DNA of 64,000 bases from Pseudomonas sp. GR 6-02 (GCF_001655615.1 NZ_CP011567.1:5651001-5715000); one strand, 5' to 3'; counted from the stretch's first letter, positions 48,122 to 59,071 are shown. Notes: generated by a model not told the origin, from the sequence alone. Numbers and translations are program-made.

Positions 48122-48928
48122 TCACGGATAACTAAACCCCTTAACCAACGTCAACTCCCCCACCGCCCGCATCGGCACCAGGAACGTTTCCATCTTTTCA
48201 TCTGGCGTCCCCTCCTCCGTAATCACTGTCACTTGCGCGGTGGTCAGCGGCTGAACCGCATCCTCCTGACCTTCGTCATCACTGCGATACCCGCCACCGT
48301 AGTAGTTCACATACACCAGGTATTGCCCCTTGATCGGCGCGGGCATGGCGAAGATTTCCGGGCCGTAGCCGGTGGTCACGTCCACATCCAGCGCCGCACC
48401 ATTGGGCGCGACACGGTCGCCGTACCAGATGTGTGCGCCATCGGGGGTGATGAGGTGCAGGTCCAGGTCCGTGCCGTCGCTGTCCCAGGCAAGCAGCACG
48501 CGCAATTTGGCTGGGGTGGCGCCGCCGTTGGCGTTGAGGAACTGCGTGCGGTGGCGTTGTTGGCCATCGGGGCTGCGGACTTCAACGCTGTTGCTGCCTT
48601 TGGGGAATGAGAACGGGCGGTCGAAGTGACCGGCGGGGTCGATCTTCAGTGGCATGCTGACGCCGTTGACGATCAGCTTGCCGGGTTCATTGCTCTTGGG
48701 GGTGGATTGGATCTGGCCGGTAATGCGCGCGGTGTTGGCCTGGCCCACCGGGGTGTTGACCGACGACGCCGGGTAATTGACCGTCTGACGAAAGCTTTCA
48801 CCTTCGCCTTCAGGGGCGCCGGTACGCCAGCCGCCAATGGGCGTATCAAGTTTGACGGCGGCAAATGTCGCTGGCAGTACGCAAAAAGCGCAAAGCAACA
48901 GCAAGACCTGTGGATAACGGAGTTTCAT
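48122..48928 (-). CDS. magF: DUF2135 secreted protein, MagF/YfaP-like
   Basis: A 268-residue periplasmic protein: signal peptide (LLLLCAFCVLPATFA), then a domain with GSNSVEVRSPDG and the DUF2135 core WDSDGTDLDLHLITPDGAHIWYGD followed by GQYLVYVNYYGGG. The Asp-rich DxDLHxxTPDG motif suggests metal binding (inference). It is clearly paralogous to the product of the first operon gene (57529-58320) over about 170 residues. Last gene of the mag operon; begins 3 bp after the magE stop. No function is established. Confidence 0.87.
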   Translation of the reverse strand: MKLRYPQVLLLLCAFCVLPATFAAVKLDTPIGGWRTGAPEGEGESFRQTVNYPASSVNTPVGQANTARITGQIQSTPKSNEPGKLIVNGVSMPLKIDPAGHFDRPFSFPKGSNSVEVRSPDGQQRHRTQFLNANGGATPAKLRVLLAWDSDGTDLDLHLITPDGAHIWYGDRVAPNGAALDVDVTTGYGPEIFAMPAPIKGQYLVYVNYYGGGYRSDDEGQEDAVQPLTTAQVTVITEEGTPDEKMETFLVPMRAVGELTLVKGFSYP

Positions 48929-48931
48929 GGC

Positions 48932-50551
48932 CTATTCCAGCAAGAGGTGACGGGCGAGCCCTTCGATGTAGGTTTCATCCTGGCCGTTAGGGTGTGCTTC
49001 GAAGGCCAGGTGCAGGTATTCGTGGGTCAGATCGAGGCGGTCTTGCAACGACAGCACGCCGCGTACGTAGATGCGCTGGCGTTCGCGGTCGACAAACGGA
49101 CGACCAAAGGCCAGGCGGCAGACCGCAAAGGTGCTGACTTCGTTGTAGCCGACTTCGCTTTCGAGTCGTTGGCGCCAGCCGCGGCGCTGGTTTTGCAGCC
49201 AGTCTTGCGCGGCGGGCAGCGCTTCGCAGGAGGCGACCGGGTTGTCCCAGCGACTGAGGCTGGCGCGCGGGTAGGCATGCAGCAGGATGGCGTCGTAGCG
49301 TTGGCCGGCATTGGCTTGTTCGACGGCTTGCTGCCAGGAGAGTTTGTCCGGCCCCGGTTGGTCGGAGTGATAGGTGACGTTGCTGCCTGCGAGAACCAGA
49401 TCGCTGGTCCACGAGGCGATTTTGCGCGACTCAGTGGCGGCCGGACGTGGCGCGACGCGCTGTCGACTGCTGCTGTCATCGATGCTCAGACAGTCGCCGT
49501 TGCGAGTGGCATTTTGCAGCAGGTAGGTGCGGATCGCGACGGCCAGGGCTTTGGCCGCTTCGACGGGTTCAGGCCTGGCTTCGCGCTGCAGGACGCGGGC
49601 GACGTATTCTTCACGATCGAGGCGGGCGATGAGTTTGTCTTTGAGCAAGAACAACTCGCCGTCGCTGTGGATATCGAGTTGATTGCCGTTGGCGAACTCG
49701 ACGCGGTAGTCGCCTTGCAAAGGGCCGGGCGCTATAACGCGATCCCCCGACAACACGCGTTTCAGTGGATAACGCGCGAACAGACCGACCTCAACACACT
49801 TCCCTGCCTCGGCTGGCCACGACGAGGGCAGCACCGTCGCCAGCGCCTGACCATAATGGCGCAACACCATTTGGCTGGTGCCGCGCCCACCGGCCCAGAT
49901 CGGCGTGCCGTCTACCGTCCAGCCCGCGAATCCGCCTTGGCGCGACGAAGGATCCTGATCCCCCAGCCAGCTCCAGGTTTTCACCCGCAACCGACCACCG
50001 AGTTCACCCACGACATTGCCATCCGCGGCATTGAGCACCACATCGAGCAACACCCTTCGCGCCTGATCCTGCGCCGGCATCACGGCCAACACCTTCAACA
50101 ACTCCGCCACCGAAACCCGGGTCTGCGGTTGCAACGACGGCAAATCCAGCAACCATTTCGGCGCTTGTCTGGCCTGCCAATACTCGCGCCACTGTGCGCC
50201 GGCAATGCCCAGGCGCGCAGGCTCAAAGTACAAGCCGCAGGACTTCACCAACGCCTGATCACGCCCGATCGTGCCGCCCGCCGTGCAGCAATAAACTTCT
50301 TCCTTCGATTGCCCGCGACATTCATAAGCGGGCTCGCGCGCGCCGGTGTCCACCAGCCAGCCGTAGACAAACAGCTTCCACAAGCTGCCCAGCGGCGTCT
50401 GCAAGTCATCAGGCAATGGCTCACGCGAGATCACCTGAGTCTGGCTCAACGCAAGCAATTCACCCTTGAAGCCCAGGCGCAACGGCTCGTCCTGCGCTGT
50501 CGCCAGCGCAGGAATCAAACACAGCAGTAACCAGACCAGAGGCCGGGTCAT
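48932..50551 (-). CDS. magE: DUF2300 secreted protein, MagE/YfaQ-like
   Basis: A 539-residue protein with a signal peptide (ALATA-QDE). Residues about 50-230 resemble a decayed transpeptidase/beta-lactamase fold: S56-L-W-K59 in TPLGSLWKLFVY (SxxK), S104-C-G106 in LVKSCGLYF (SxN, Asn lost) and K191-T-W193 followed by GGFAGWTVDG (KTG, Gly lost). Residues about 313-345 (LDREEYVARVLQREARPEPVEAAKALAVAIRTYLL, here in part) resemble the SpoIID core. Pfam-type name DUF2300. The start is 1 bp after the magD stop. These similarities are read by eye. Confidence 0.85.
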   Translation of the reverse strand: MTRPLVWLLLCLIPALATAQDEPLRLGFKGELLALSQTQVISREPLPDDLQTPLGSLWKLFVYGWLVDTGAREPAYECRGQSKEEVYCCTAGGTIGRDQALVKSCGLYFEPARLGIAGAQWREYWQARQAPKWLLDLPSLQPQTRVSVAELLKVLAVMPAQDQARRVLLDVVLNAADGNVVGELGGRLRVKTWSWLGDQDPSSRQGGFAGWTVDGTPIWAGGRGTSQMVLRHYGQALATVLPSSWPAEAGKCVEVGLFARYPLKRVLSGDRVIAPGPLQGDYRVEFANGNQLDIHSDGELFLLKDKLIARLDREEYVARVLQREARPEPVEAAKALAVAIRTYLLQNATRNGDCLSIDDSSSRQRVAPRPAATESRKIASWTSDLVLAGSNVTYHSDQPGPDKLSWQQAVEQANAGQRYDAILLHAYPRASLSRWDNPVASCEALPAAQDWLQNQRRGWRQRLESEVGYNEVSTFAVCRLAFGRPFVDRERQRIYVRGVLSLQDRLDLTHEYLHLAFEAHPNGQDETYIEGLARHLLLE

Positions 50552-50552
50552 G

Positions 50553-53500
50553 TCAATTGACCGTGACCTGGCCAAGCGCCTGCTTCTGTTCCTGAGCCTG
50601 GTGCTGTGGCGCGTAGACCTGCGTGAAGCGCACCGGCGGCAGGTTGAACTGGCCTTTTTGCGAGAAGCGCACCAGATGACGCAGGCGCAACTCACCGCTC
50701 AGCGCATCCACTGGCACCGCATAGGCCATTTGCCCCGGCTCGAAACGGGCCTTCTCCAGCGAGGTCGGCTCGGTGCCGGCCTTGCCCATCAGCTTGATGC
50801 CCCACGTGGTGCGCTCGACGTCCGCACCCGGTGGCAGCGGCACTTCGAGCATGCCGTAGCGCAGCGGTTTCGCGGCTTTGCTGGTGATGATCACTTCGTC
50901 CAGGTACAGGCTGTCGCTGGACAACGGCTTGGTGCCGACCGCTTCGAGTTTGAATTCGAACGCTTCATCACCCGGCACCAGACGCGACAGGCGACGGGTG
51001 ATGGTCACAGCCATCGGATCGATTGCCGGTTGTTTGGTCTGGAAGCTCAACATGGCGCGTAGCGGGCGCTCTTGCGTCCCGGTCAGCGACAATGCCGCCG
51101 GCACTGGCGAAGAGCCCTGCCACGTCCAATACATCTCACCGGTATCACTGTAACGTTTCTTCCAGCCCTCACCCGGTGCCAGTGCGATGGTCGGAGAGGC
51201 CTGCTCGATGCTGCGTTGCAACCAGGTCAGCGCCAACGCGCGTTCCAGGGTCGATTGCTGTGGCAACAGGCGTTGCAACAACGCTTGTGCATGAGCCTGA
51301 TCGAAAGTCTGCAGCGACAGGTTCAGGGCTTCGACAAACGGTTGAGCGCTGGCGGCCACTTGCTGTTGCGCAGCATCCACTTGACGGCTGAATGCCGGCG
51401 GCAGATTGACCTTGGCCTGACGCGCCAAAGACGCGGTCAACACCCGAGCACTGGCCAGCCCCAAGGCCGAATCCGGATCGTTCATGACCAGGCTCTCTGC
51501 GCCATCGTCCATCACGCTCGCGGCATTGCCTTCGCCGGCTTTCACCAGGTCGTCGATCAAACCGCTGAGCAGCGTGTTCACCGGCAATTGCATCTGTTTG
51601 GCAAACGACAGAATCAACGCCCGCTGCAACAGTGGTGTGTTCTGCGCCTGTTTCGCGTACACCTCCAACACCCGCTGCCAGTGCTCCGGCGGCAGGCTCA
51701 GTTCCAGCACTTTGCTGGCGTGCCAGTCGGCGTAATAGGCGTAAGCGGTGAGGAATGCATCCGGCTCGCCGTCAAAGCCCCACCAAGTGAAGCACGCCGA
51801 CGGCCCGGCCATTTGCACCAGACGCAGGCGGCTGTTCTGCATGATCAAACGCAAGCGATCACGGATCTGTGGGTTCGACGACAGCGTTGGATAGGCGATG
51901 CTCAGCGGCAGCAGACGGCTAGCGGTTTGTTCGACGCCGCCATACGGATAGCTCAGCAGATCGTCGAGGGCCGAACGGAACACCGCTTGCGGGCTGTCAT
52001 CCAGACGCAGGCGAATATCCGTGGCGTCCGCCGGCAAGGTCAACGGCGTGTCGCCGCTGACCGCGTCCAGGCTTTGGCTCTGGGTCACCTGCCAGCCTTC
52101 GCCAGTCGCGGTCAGGCGTACGGCTAATGCATCAGCGGTTTTGCCATCCTGCACCAGCTCGGCGGTCCAATCGCCATTGGCCAATGTGAATGCCGGCAAT
52201 GGGACGTAGTTGACGCCGTTGTTCAGTGTGACCGGCACACGTTGCTCGGCACCGGCGTAATGAATCACCAGCTCAGCCTTGACCGGTTTCTCGGCCTGAC
52301 TGAAAGCGAATACGCCAAGATCCGGTTTGTCGCCGTTACGGAATTTGGTCGGGCCGCTCCACTTCAGGTACAGCGGTTTTTCCGAGCGCACGAATTGCTT
52401 CTTCTGCCCGACCTGACCGTCATCGGCGATGGCGCGGGCGGTGATGCGCCAGCGGGTCAAGGAGTCCGGCATCTTGAAGGTGAAGCGGGTCTTGCCGTTG
52501 GCGTCGGTGATCAATTCCGGCTGCCACGCGGCGGTGTCGACGTCTTCACGACGCGGCCGCTCCAGCACTTTCACCCCACGCTCGCTGCGGTTGGCTTTGC
52601 CCGGCGCACCCGGGCTGCCCGGCAGTGCCACGTCGTAGCTGATGAACGACAAACTGGCGCTGGTGCGCACGTTGTTGCGGCGCGGGTGGTAGAAGAACTG
52701 GTCGATGGTCGGCGCCACTTCCGGTTGCAGCGCGTAGATCATTTCGTCGACCACGCTGACCGTCAGGTGCGCCGGAATCGGCTTGCCGGCGAACTGGGTG
52801 GTGAGGTCCACGGACACGGTATCGCCGGGTTGATACGCCTCTTTGTCGGTAGTGATCGCCACATCGATCTGTGGCGCGACCACCTTGATACCGGCGTTCT
52901 GGAAGCTGTACTGACCGCCCTTGGTGTAGAGCACGGAGAACGTCAGGTTCGGCGCGAAGTTGTCCTTCACCGCGATGCGCGCGCGGTATTGGGTGTCGCT
53001 GAGTTTTTCCATCTTCAGCCAGTCGGCGCCCTTGGACAGCAACGCCGTGGCCTCGACCTTGTCGCGCTCGAGCGACAACAACGCATCGCTGACCGGCTCG
53101 GGGAAGGTGATCAACGCGAGGGCTTCGTCACCAGCCTTGTACTCGGGTTGGTCGAGGACGATTTCCACGGTGCCGGGCACGGCTTTGACGCCATCACCCG
53201 TGACCGAATGACCGGTCGCACCAAGCACGCGGCCATGATCATCCTTCAGCGTCAGGTTGTAAGTACCCGGACGGTCGAAGGCCAGGCTGAAGCCTTTGTC
53301 CTTGGCGGCGAGTTTTCCTTCACCAGTGGTCTGATCTTCGAGTCGCACCCAGCTGTAGCTGCTCGGGTTGACCGCTTTGCTCTGCTCGCTGCCACCTTCA
53401 TTGGCGTAGCTGAAGGCAACCTTGTCGCCCACCGCGCTGAACCGTTGCGGCGCGCTCAGGCGGAAACTGGCGGCACCACGGTCGATGAGGATTTCCTTGG

Positions 53501-55127
53501 TGGTCTTGACCCGGTACGCCGCGCCATCACTGGCGAACACGGTGAGCATGTAGCGGCTCGGTTTCTCGGCGGCGGGCAGGTCAAGCGTCGCGTTGCCCTT
53601 GGCGTCGGTGGTCAGTTCGGCGCTGGTCAGCTCCACCGGGAATTGCCCCAGGTATTGCAGTTCGTTATCGACCATCGACAACTGCTGGGCGCGCAGGCTC
53701 AGGCTCACCTTGGCGTCGGCCACCGGTTTACCGTCCGGGTACAACAACACCAGGCTGCCTTTGACCGGCTCGCCGGTACGGTAATCCTGCTTGGCCAGGT
53801 TCAGGGAGATCTCGAAGTGCGGCTTGATGTACTCAGCCACGCGGAAGGCGCTGCTGTAGGCCTGATCCTTGTAGCTGAAACGCAGCTCATAACCGCCCGC
53901 CACCGCATTGTCCGGCAACTGGAAACGGCCCTGGGTGCCGGCCTTGGAATCGAGCTTCAACGCCAACGACTGCAGCGCAGTACCGGTGGCATCGAGCACC
54001 GTCACATTGACATCGGCAGCGGTCGGCGCCACGGAATCCCGGGCATTCTTGAACTCGCGACCAACGATTTTCAACGACACCCAATCACCCGGCCGGTACA
54101 GCGGTCGATCGGTAAACGCATAGAGTTTGGTGTCGTAGATTTCGCTGTCGTAATAGAAGTTCTCGGAGACGAACACCCCGCCCTCTTCGTCCTCGCCGAT
54201 CACGAACGAGCGCTCCGGGCTGACGTGTTTCAAGCGCAGCAAACCATCGGCATCGGTCGCGCCACTGCTCATCACGCCCAAGCCATCGGTCCACAGCACA
54301 TTAACCTTGGGCACCGAACTGCCCTCGTGTTTGCGCGCGGCCCACACCAGCAATTCATCACCGGCAATCTTGCTCACGGCCACGGTGTTGGAGACGAACA
54401 CCATGGTGGTCGCGCGGTACTTGCCGATCAGCGCTTCCACCAGATACAGGCCCGGTTTCAGGTTGCCCAACGGGATGTACACGTTGCCCGGCGAGACGCT
54501 GACGAACTCACTGGAAGAACCAACCAGTTTCACGCCTTCAGGCGGCTGGATCGGTTTGGCTTGCCATAGCGGATAACGGAATTGGCTGACCACCGGCAGG
54601 CCCGGAATCAAAGCAAATTGTGGCTGGGCGTCGTAGGGCGTTGGCGCGGCGATGGCGGTACCCATCTTCAGTTCCGGCACTTCCTCGGTGACTTGTTTAC
54701 GCGACTCGTAGGAAAACGCCCGCTGCATCACCCGACGGGATTTGCGGTACCAGTTGTCCCACAGGTACGCGAGGGTGTTCGACAGGCCTTCGCCCTTGAA
54801 CTGGCCGTCGCTGACCACACGGTGCAAGTTCTTCTGGCGCTTGAGGAAATCCAGCGGCTTGTCGATGCGATACACCCGAATGTCCGCACCGCCGTAAGGC
54901 TCCATGCGGAACCGGCGATAGTCACGACCCGGCGCTTCGAGGCGTACCACCGCTTGTTCGTCGCTGGCGAAACTGCTGTCGGCCAACAGGAAAAAGCTTT
55001 CACCGGCTACCGGCGTATAGCCGCTCGGCTCGACGGTGTCTTCGGCGTTGACTGCCGACAGCGGCAGAACCAACGCAAGCAAAAGAGGCAGTTTTGAGCA
55101 AATGCGCAGCATGCGGGCACCGATCAT
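50553..55127 (-). CDS. magD: bacterial alpha-2-macroglobulin, MagD/YfaS type
   Basis: A 1524-residue periplasmic protein with signal peptide ([14 protein letters not shown]). It follows the YfaS plan: MG domains with [24 protein letters not shown], the A2M region ([32 protein letters not shown], quoted in part) and a thioester-like domain. At the thioester position the sequence is YGGVEQ with V1065 in place of Cys, so no thioester can form; P. aeruginosa MagD is likewise without one. It probably traps proteases by its bait region. The start ATG overlaps magC by 4 bp. Confidence 0.93.
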   Translation of the reverse strand: MIGARMLRICSKLPLLLALVLPLSAVNAEDTVEPSGYTPVAGESFFLLADSSFASDEQAVVRLEAPGRDYRRFRMEPYGGADIRVYRIDKPLDFLKRQKNLHRVVSDGQFKGEGLSNTLAYLWDNWYRKSRRVMQRAFSYESRKQVTEEVPELKMGTAIAAPTPYDAQPQFALIPGLPVVSQFRYPLWQAKPIQPPEGVKLVGSSSEFVSVSPGNVYIPLGNLKPGLYLVEALIGKYRATTMVFVSNTVAVSKIAGDELLVWAARKHEGSSVPKVNVLWTDGLGVMSSGATDADGLLRLKHVSPERSFVIGEDEEGGVFVSENFYYDSEIYDTKLYAFTDRPLYRPGDWVSLKIVGREFKNARDSVAPTAADVNVTVLDATGTALQSLALKLDSKAGTQGRFQLPDNAVAGGYELRFSYKDQAYSSAFRVAEYIKPHFEISLNLAKQDYRTGEPVKGSLVLLYPDGKPVADAKVSLSLRAQQLSMVDNELQYLGQFPVELTSAELTTDAKGNATLDLPAAEKPSRYMLTVFASDGAAYRVKTTKEILIDRGAASFRLSAPQRFSAVGDKVAFSYANEGGSEQSKAVNPSSYSWVRLEDQTTGEGKLAAKDKGFSLAFDRPGTYNLTLKDDHGRVLGATGHSVTGDGVKAVPGTVEIVLDQPEYKAGDEALALITFPEPVSDALLSLERDKVEATALLSKGADWLKMEKLSDTQYRARIAVKDNFAPNLTFSVLYTKGGQYSFQNAGIKVVAPQIDVAITTDKEAYQPGDTVSVDLTTQFAGKPIPAHLTVSVVDEMIYALQPEVAPTIDQFFYHPRRNNVRTSASLSFISYDVALPGSPGAPGKANRSERGVKVLERPRREDVDTAAWQPELITDANGKTRFTFKMPDSLTRWRITARAIADDGQVGQKKQFVRSEKPLYLKWSGPTKFRNGDKPDLGVFAFSQAEKPVKAELVIHYAGAEQRVPVTLNNGVNYVPLPAFTLANGDWTAELVQDGKTADALAVRLTATGEGWQVTQSQSLDAVSGDTPLTLPADATDIRLRLDDSPQAVFRSALDDLLSYPYGGVEQTASRLLPLSIAYPTLSSNPQIRDRLRLIMQNSRLRLVQMAGPSACFTWWGFDGEPDAFLTAYAYYADWHASKVLELSLPPEHWQRVLEVYAKQAQNTPLLQRALILSFAKQMQLPVNTLLSGLIDDLVKAGEGNAASVMDDGAESLVMNDPDSALGLASARVLTASLARQAKVNLPPAFSRQVDAAQQQVAASAQPFVEALNLSLQTFDQAHAQALLQRLLPQQSTLERALALTWLQRSIEQASPTIALAPGEGWKKRYSDTGEMYWTWQGSSPVPAALSLTGTQERPLRAMLSFQTKQPAIDPMAVTITRRLSRLVPGDEAFEFKLEAVGTKPLSSDSLYLDEVIITSKAAKPLRYGMLEVPLPPGADVERTTWGIKLMGKAGTEPTSLEKARFEPGQMAYAVPVDALSGELRLRHLVRFSQKGQFNLPPVRFTQVYAPQHQAQEQKQALGQVTVN

Positions 55128-55762
55128 TGGGAGAGAAAGTTCAGTCGATAGACGCCGATGAAGTTGGGGTTGGCTGCGTCGGGTATCCATCGGGTGTCCT
55201 TCCATGTCATGAGTTGCTGCAGGCTTGCGGAGCGCATGCCGTTGTCGGTGGGGGTGGTGGTGCCGGTGTGATAGGCGATGAAGCGGCCCATCCAGATCAT
55301 CAGGTGCTGGTCATCGCCCTGATCGAAAAACATCAGGTCGCCGGGCCGGGCCTGGGCCAGGTCGCGGCCGACCAGATGACTGTTGAACTGAATCAGTTTG
55401 ATCGCGTTGACGTAGGGCCCGACCTTGCCGCCGCCCTGCTGCCATTGCTGGGCGAGGCCGCGTTGGGCGTCACTCAGTTGCAACTCCGGCGGCAGGTAGC
55501 GGTTGGACAGGCCATTGCTGCGCAGCCATTTGTCGTCATGGACTTTCAGCGCTTCGTTGGCGGCAAACCGCACCAGCCCGGCGCAGTCCTGCTGATACCA
55601 GCGCGGGCTCGGGCCTTGGGTCAATTGTTCCTGGGCGATGCGCACGAACCAGGCACGGAATACCTGGGATTGCTGCGGGTCGAGCGCGGCGGCTTCGCTG
55701 GCGAATGTGCGGGTCCCCAGCAGCAACGCCAGCAAGCCGAGGCCTCGGATGAGTGCGGTCAC
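55124..55762 (-). CDS. magC: DUF1175 protein, MagC/YfaT-like, NlpC/P60-like fold
   Basis: A 212-residue secreted protein (signal [21 protein letters not shown]). It shows the NlpC/P60 layout: C60 in [23 protein letters not shown] at 139-146, H153 in QHLMIWMGR and H165 in YHTG. Such papain-like enzymes cut peptidoglycan peptides or amides. Catalytic activity is not shown for this family. The start is the GTG at 55762, overlapping the magB stop (GTGA); an upstream start at 55795 would spoil the signal peptide. Confidence 0.85.
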   Translation of the reverse strand: MTALIRGLGLLALLLGTRTFASEAAALDPQQSQVFRAWFVRIAQEQLTQGPSPRWYQQDCAGLVRFAANEALKVHDDKWLRSNGLSNRYLPPELQLSDAQRGLAQQWQQGGGKVGPYVNAIKLIQFNSHLVGRDLAQARPGDLMFFDQGDDQHLMIWMGRFIAYHTGTTTPTDNGMRSASLQQLMTWKDTRWIPDAANPNFIGVYRLNFLSQ

Positions 55763-57480
55763 AGGGCTTTCCACTCCAGCGGCAGCCATTGCCAATGGCC
55801 GTCGGGCTCGCTGCCTTTGGGCAAGGTCAGGGCGTATTTGCCGTAGCCGCCAAGGGTGCGCAGTTTCGGGATCAGGTAGGTTTGCGCGGCGTTGTAGAAC
55901 ACCGGTTCCATGTCCTGCGGCAGGCTGTCGAGGGTTTCCTGCTGCATCAGTTGCGCCATGGAGTCGGGGCCGAAATAGATCGGCATCAGCAGGTCTTTCG
56001 GCAGCACGTCAGCCAGCGGCGGGAAGCGTTTGTCGAGGGTGCCCAGCGCTTTGTCGACGAGTTTGTCGTCGAGGGAGAACAGCAGCGTCGAACCGTGGCG
56101 CGCCAGACTGACGCGCATGAAGGCTTTGCCGGTGATCGCGTCCGGCTGCTCGGCATCCTTGGCCTTATAGGGGCCGAAGTTGGAGCTGACCTGGCGCTGC
56201 CACTGGTGGGTTTTACCGTCCTGTTTCTCGACCACCGGGAATGCGTGCTCGGCAACATTGCCTTCGTAGGCACCGACCATCGAGCCGAACAGGTTGCCCA
56301 AGTCACCGTCGAGTTTGGCACTGTCATCGTCATTCAGGCTGGCCACCAGCAGCGGCGTGTACAGCCGCGAATCGGCGTACCAGCACAGGCCGGCGGCACC
56401 GGCCATATGTTCGGTCAGGGCCTGGGCCACGGACTCTTCGGCGCCAAGTTTCACCAGCAGCGGTTTCTGTTGTTCGGCGGCCAACGGCAAGGCCACGCAA
56501 GCGCTGGCGCCCATCGGCATGGCTTGCCAGATCGGTTTGAAGTCGAAGTCCGGCTGCTTGTCCAGTTCGTCCATGGCGAGGAAGCTGTGCCAGCCCTTGT
56601 CATCCATGTCGAAACGCAGGCCGGCAAAGTTCGGGATGAAGCGCTGATAACCCATGGCCAACACGCTGGAGTTGACCGAGAGGCGTTGTTTTACCTCGGG
56701 CGCACGCGGCGGCAGGCCGAAGGCTTCGGGGAACAGTTTGTCGCCGTTGAGCAAGGCGGCAATCGCCTTGGTCGAAACGCCGCCGGTTTCCTCCAAAGCC
56801 CCGTTATCCGGGTCGTAGAGTTTGGCCGGATTGGACAGCACCACCAATTTGTCGCCATGGGAAGCAAACACCAACGACTTGCTGGCGTTGTAGTTGAGCT
56901 GATAGAGGGTGACGGCGTCGGCACCGACTTTCACTTCGCCGAGCTTGCTCAGTTGCGAATCATCCAGCGCCACTTTCGCCAAAGGCTCCAGCACCTTGGC
57001 CAGTCCGCCGCGATCCATCACCAACAGGAAATCCTTGAGACGCCCATCCGCCCCACGCCACAGCGCCACATCCGCCGGTTGGTCGAAGAGCTGCTCGATC
57101 AGGCTGTCCTGCAGCTTCAGGTCATGCTCGTAAATAATCCGCCGCAGACTGCCAATCAAACCGAGACGGTCGGCGTGAGCTTCGTAATAGAAGACGAAAT
57201 CTTCGGTCAGGGTTTCCTTGAGGAACGGCACGGCCAGCAAATCCTTGGGCAGCTGACTCAAGGAATGGGTTTCGAGCAGACCGTCCGGCCGGCTCATGCC
57301 CAGTTTGTCACTGGCCAATTGCGCAGGCGGGGCCTTGGGTTTGTGCAGGAACCAGCCCAATCCGCCCGCCACGCCGGCCACCAGGCATAGCCCGATCACC
57401 AGCGCTGGCCAGCGGCGAGGAGGTTTGGCAGCGGGTGCGGCGGCCGGGGAAGCTGCTGGTGGAATCGTGTTATCACTCAT
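55759..57480 (-). CDS. magB: DUF2138 membrane-anchored protein, MagB/YfaA-like
   Basis: A 573-residue protein with a short Pro/Ala-rich cytoplasmic N-terminus, one membrane segment ([21 protein letters not shown], about 25-46) and a large periplasmic domain with DUF2138 sequence ([40 protein letters not shown], in part). Function unknown; in P. aeruginosa the mag products form an envelope complex with MagD. Several in-frame starts exist (GTG 57498, ATG 57492, ATG 57480); the last is used. Between magA and magC. Confidence 0.86.
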   Translation of the reverse strand: MSDNTIPPAASPAAAPAAKPPRRWPALVIGLCLVAGVAGGLGWFLHKPKAPPAQLASDKLGMSRPDGLLETHSLSQLPKDLLAVPFLKETLTEDFVFYYEAHADRLGLIGSLRRIIYEHDLKLQDSLIEQLFDQPADVALWRGADGRLKDFLLVMDRGGLAKVLEPLAKVALDDSQLSKLGEVKVGADAVTLYQLNYNASKSLVFASHGDKLVVLSNPAKLYDPDNGALEETGGVSTKAIAALLNGDKLFPEAFGLPPRAPEVKQRLSVNSSVLAMGYQRFIPNFAGLRFDMDDKGWHSFLAMDELDKQPDFDFKPIWQAMPMGASACVALPLAAEQQKPLLVKLGAEESVAQALTEHMAGAAGLCWYADSRLYTPLLVASLNDDDSAKLDGDLGNLFGSMVGAYEGNVAEHAFPVVEKQDGKTHQWQRQVSSNFGPYKAKDAEQPDAITGKAFMRVSLARHGSTLLFSLDDKLVDKALGTLDKRFPPLADVLPKDLLMPIYFGPDSMAQLMQQETLDSLPQDMEPVFYNAAQTYLIPKLRTLGGYGKYALTLPKGSEPDGHWQWLPLEWKAL

Positions 57481-57528
57481 GTTCACGCTCATTTTCACAA
57501 GGCTGAATTCAACCGTGGTGCGGGATGT

Positions 57529-58320
57529 TTAATAGTTGAAAGTCTTGACCAGCAGCAGGTCGCCGATCGCCCGCAAGGGCACGATGAACGTCTCGCGTTT
57601 TTCGTCGACGGTGTTTTCATTGAGCACCAGATTGATTTGCGAGGTGATCACCTCGTTCTGGTTGCTGTTCTCATCGAAGTTATAGCCGCCACTGCCGTAG
57701 TTGCCCCAATAGTTCACGTAAACCAGATAGGTGCCGTGCATCGGCGCAGTCATGGTGAACATTTCAGGGCCAGGGCCATCGACCCCGTCCGGGTCCAGCC
57801 CACCGCCGTTGCTCATCGCCGGACTGGCCCAGAACGCGTGCTGGCCGTCGGGGGTAATGATGTGCAGGTCGAGTTCGGCCTTGGGATCGTCCCAGCCCAG
57901 CACCACGCGAATCCGCGCCGGGGTGCGCAGGTTATTGGCTTCATAGAATTGAACGCGCTTGAGCGACTTGCCCTCGGAACTGCGCACTTCGACGCTGTTG
58001 GAACCGGCGCCGAACGCATACGGGCGGGCAAAACGCCCTTGATCGTCGGTGTACAGATTCAGGGGATTGCCGTTGACCGCCAGGCTGTGGGGCGGACGGA
58101 GCGTGCCGAGGGCCTTGAGCTGGCCTTCGATCATTGTGCGATTGCGCTGCACGCCCCGGTCGATGGGCGGTGTGGGATAGGCGACGCGAGGGTTTTCACT
58201 GCGGTCCAGCAAGCCGTGATAGCGCCAACCACCCACCGGTTCCGATAGCTCGGCCGTGGGCTCGGCCCGCGCCACTTGAGCGCAGACCAGCGTAATCAGC
58301 AGTGAAAGAACCCAACGCAT
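57529..58320 (-). CDS. magA: DUF2135 secreted protein, MagA/YfaP-like
   Basis: A 263-residue periplasmic protein: signal peptide (LSLLITLVCAQVARA), then GSNSVEVRSSEGKSLKRVQFYEANN and the core WDDPKAELDLHIITPDGQHAFW, GTYLVYVNYWGNYGSGG and RETFIVPLRAIGDLLLVKTF. First gene of the operon and paralogue of magF, with which it shares order and spacing of all these motifs. The ATG at 58320 (MRWVLSLL) is preferred over 58341. Role unknown. Confidence 0.88.
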   Translation of the reverse strand: MRWVLSLLITLVCAQVARAEPTAELSEPVGGWRYHGLLDRSENPRVAYPTPPIDRGVQRNRTMIEGQLKALGTLRPPHSLAVNGNPLNLYTDDQGRFARPYAFGAGSNSVEVRSSEGKSLKRVQFYEANNLRTPARIRVVLGWDDPKAELDLHIITPDGQHAFWASPAMSNGGGLDPDGVDGPGPEMFTMTAPMHGTYLVYVNYWGNYGSGGYNFDENSNQNEVITSQINLVLNENTVDEKRETFIVPLRAIGDLLLVKTFNY

Positions 58321-58586
58321 GTGACGCCTCCTGCCATGCATAACGAAACCTGGCGCCTGATCCTCGGCGCGTTACAGATCAAAAAAACTGCGTTTCGTCA
58401 GAAGACCCTGAATATAGGGTCGTTGAAGGCGCGAAGATTAGCCATTCGGCAGTTTTTTAACAATCAGATACATCTATATTTGCGGTGAGAATCACGGTGT
58501 TTGTTGGGCGTGAGCCGAATAGCGATCTTATTCGGCTCATAAAGTGAGCCGAATAATCCACACAACCTATATAGACGACATACATC
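58321..58586. promoter_or_regulatory. mag operon upstream region
   Basis: This stretch must hold the magA promoter. It is more AT-rich than its surroundings (58430-58500 includes ttttttaacaatcagatacatctatatt). No single hexamer pair is convincing on the minus strand and no known operator was recognised. No gene is seen in it. Confidence 0.4.
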
Positions 58587-58718
58587 TGTGGCGAGGGAGC
58601 TTGCTCCCGCTGGGTAGCGTAGCGGCCCCAAAACCATACATCGCGTTTATTCAGGCCTACCGCGTCCAGAGGCTCGCGACTGCTGCGCAGCCGAACGGGA
58701 GCAAGCTCCCTCGCCCCA
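58587..58718. repeat. REP-like inverted pair (family A, copy 4)
   Basis: Left arm 58587-58611 is identical to the arm at 1510; right arm 58695-58718 is its reverse complement with two changes (tcgccccaag). It separates the mag operon from xseB. Confidence 0.87.
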
Positions 58719-58828
58719 AGGTGTGTTGTCACCCCGGAACTGCTGCTCCAAATGGCCCAGCTCATTTGCCCATACCCCCCATGTCTGCTAGTGTCGCGCC
58801 GGTTTAACGTCAACCGGAAATAGCCGCC

Positions 58829-59071
58829 ATGGCCCGCAAAAAAGCTGCACTGGATTTCGAACAATCCCTCGCTGACCTGCAAACGCTGGTGGAGCGTCTG
58901 GAGAACGGCGAATTGTCGCTGGAAGACTCGCTGACCGCTTTCGAGCAGGGCATCGGGCTGACCCGTGATTGCCAGGCGGCGCTGGCCCAGGCCGAGCAGA
59001 AGGTTCAAGTGCTGCTCGAGCGTGATGGCGAGTTGGCCGAGGAACCCTTCGACGCGGATCAGCCAGAATGA
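58829..59071 (+). CDS. xseB: exodeoxyribonuclease VII small subunit
   Basis: An 80-residue helical protein that binds XseA to form exonuclease VII. The family sequence [33 protein letters not shown] (in part) and [11 protein letters not shown] are present. It overlaps the ispA start by 4 bp (ATGA). xseB-ispA-dxs is the common order; xseA is elsewhere. Confidence 0.96.
   Translation: MARKKAALDFEQSLADLQTLVERLENGELSLEDSLTAFEQGIGLTRDCQAALAQAEQKVQVLLERDGELAEEPFDADQPE

Noticed and set aside
52242-54569. 775-codon plus-strand frame inside magD
   Set aside because: Arises from third-position GC bias opposite magD; composition (His/Arg/Gln/Val-rich) is typical of antisense shadows in this genome.
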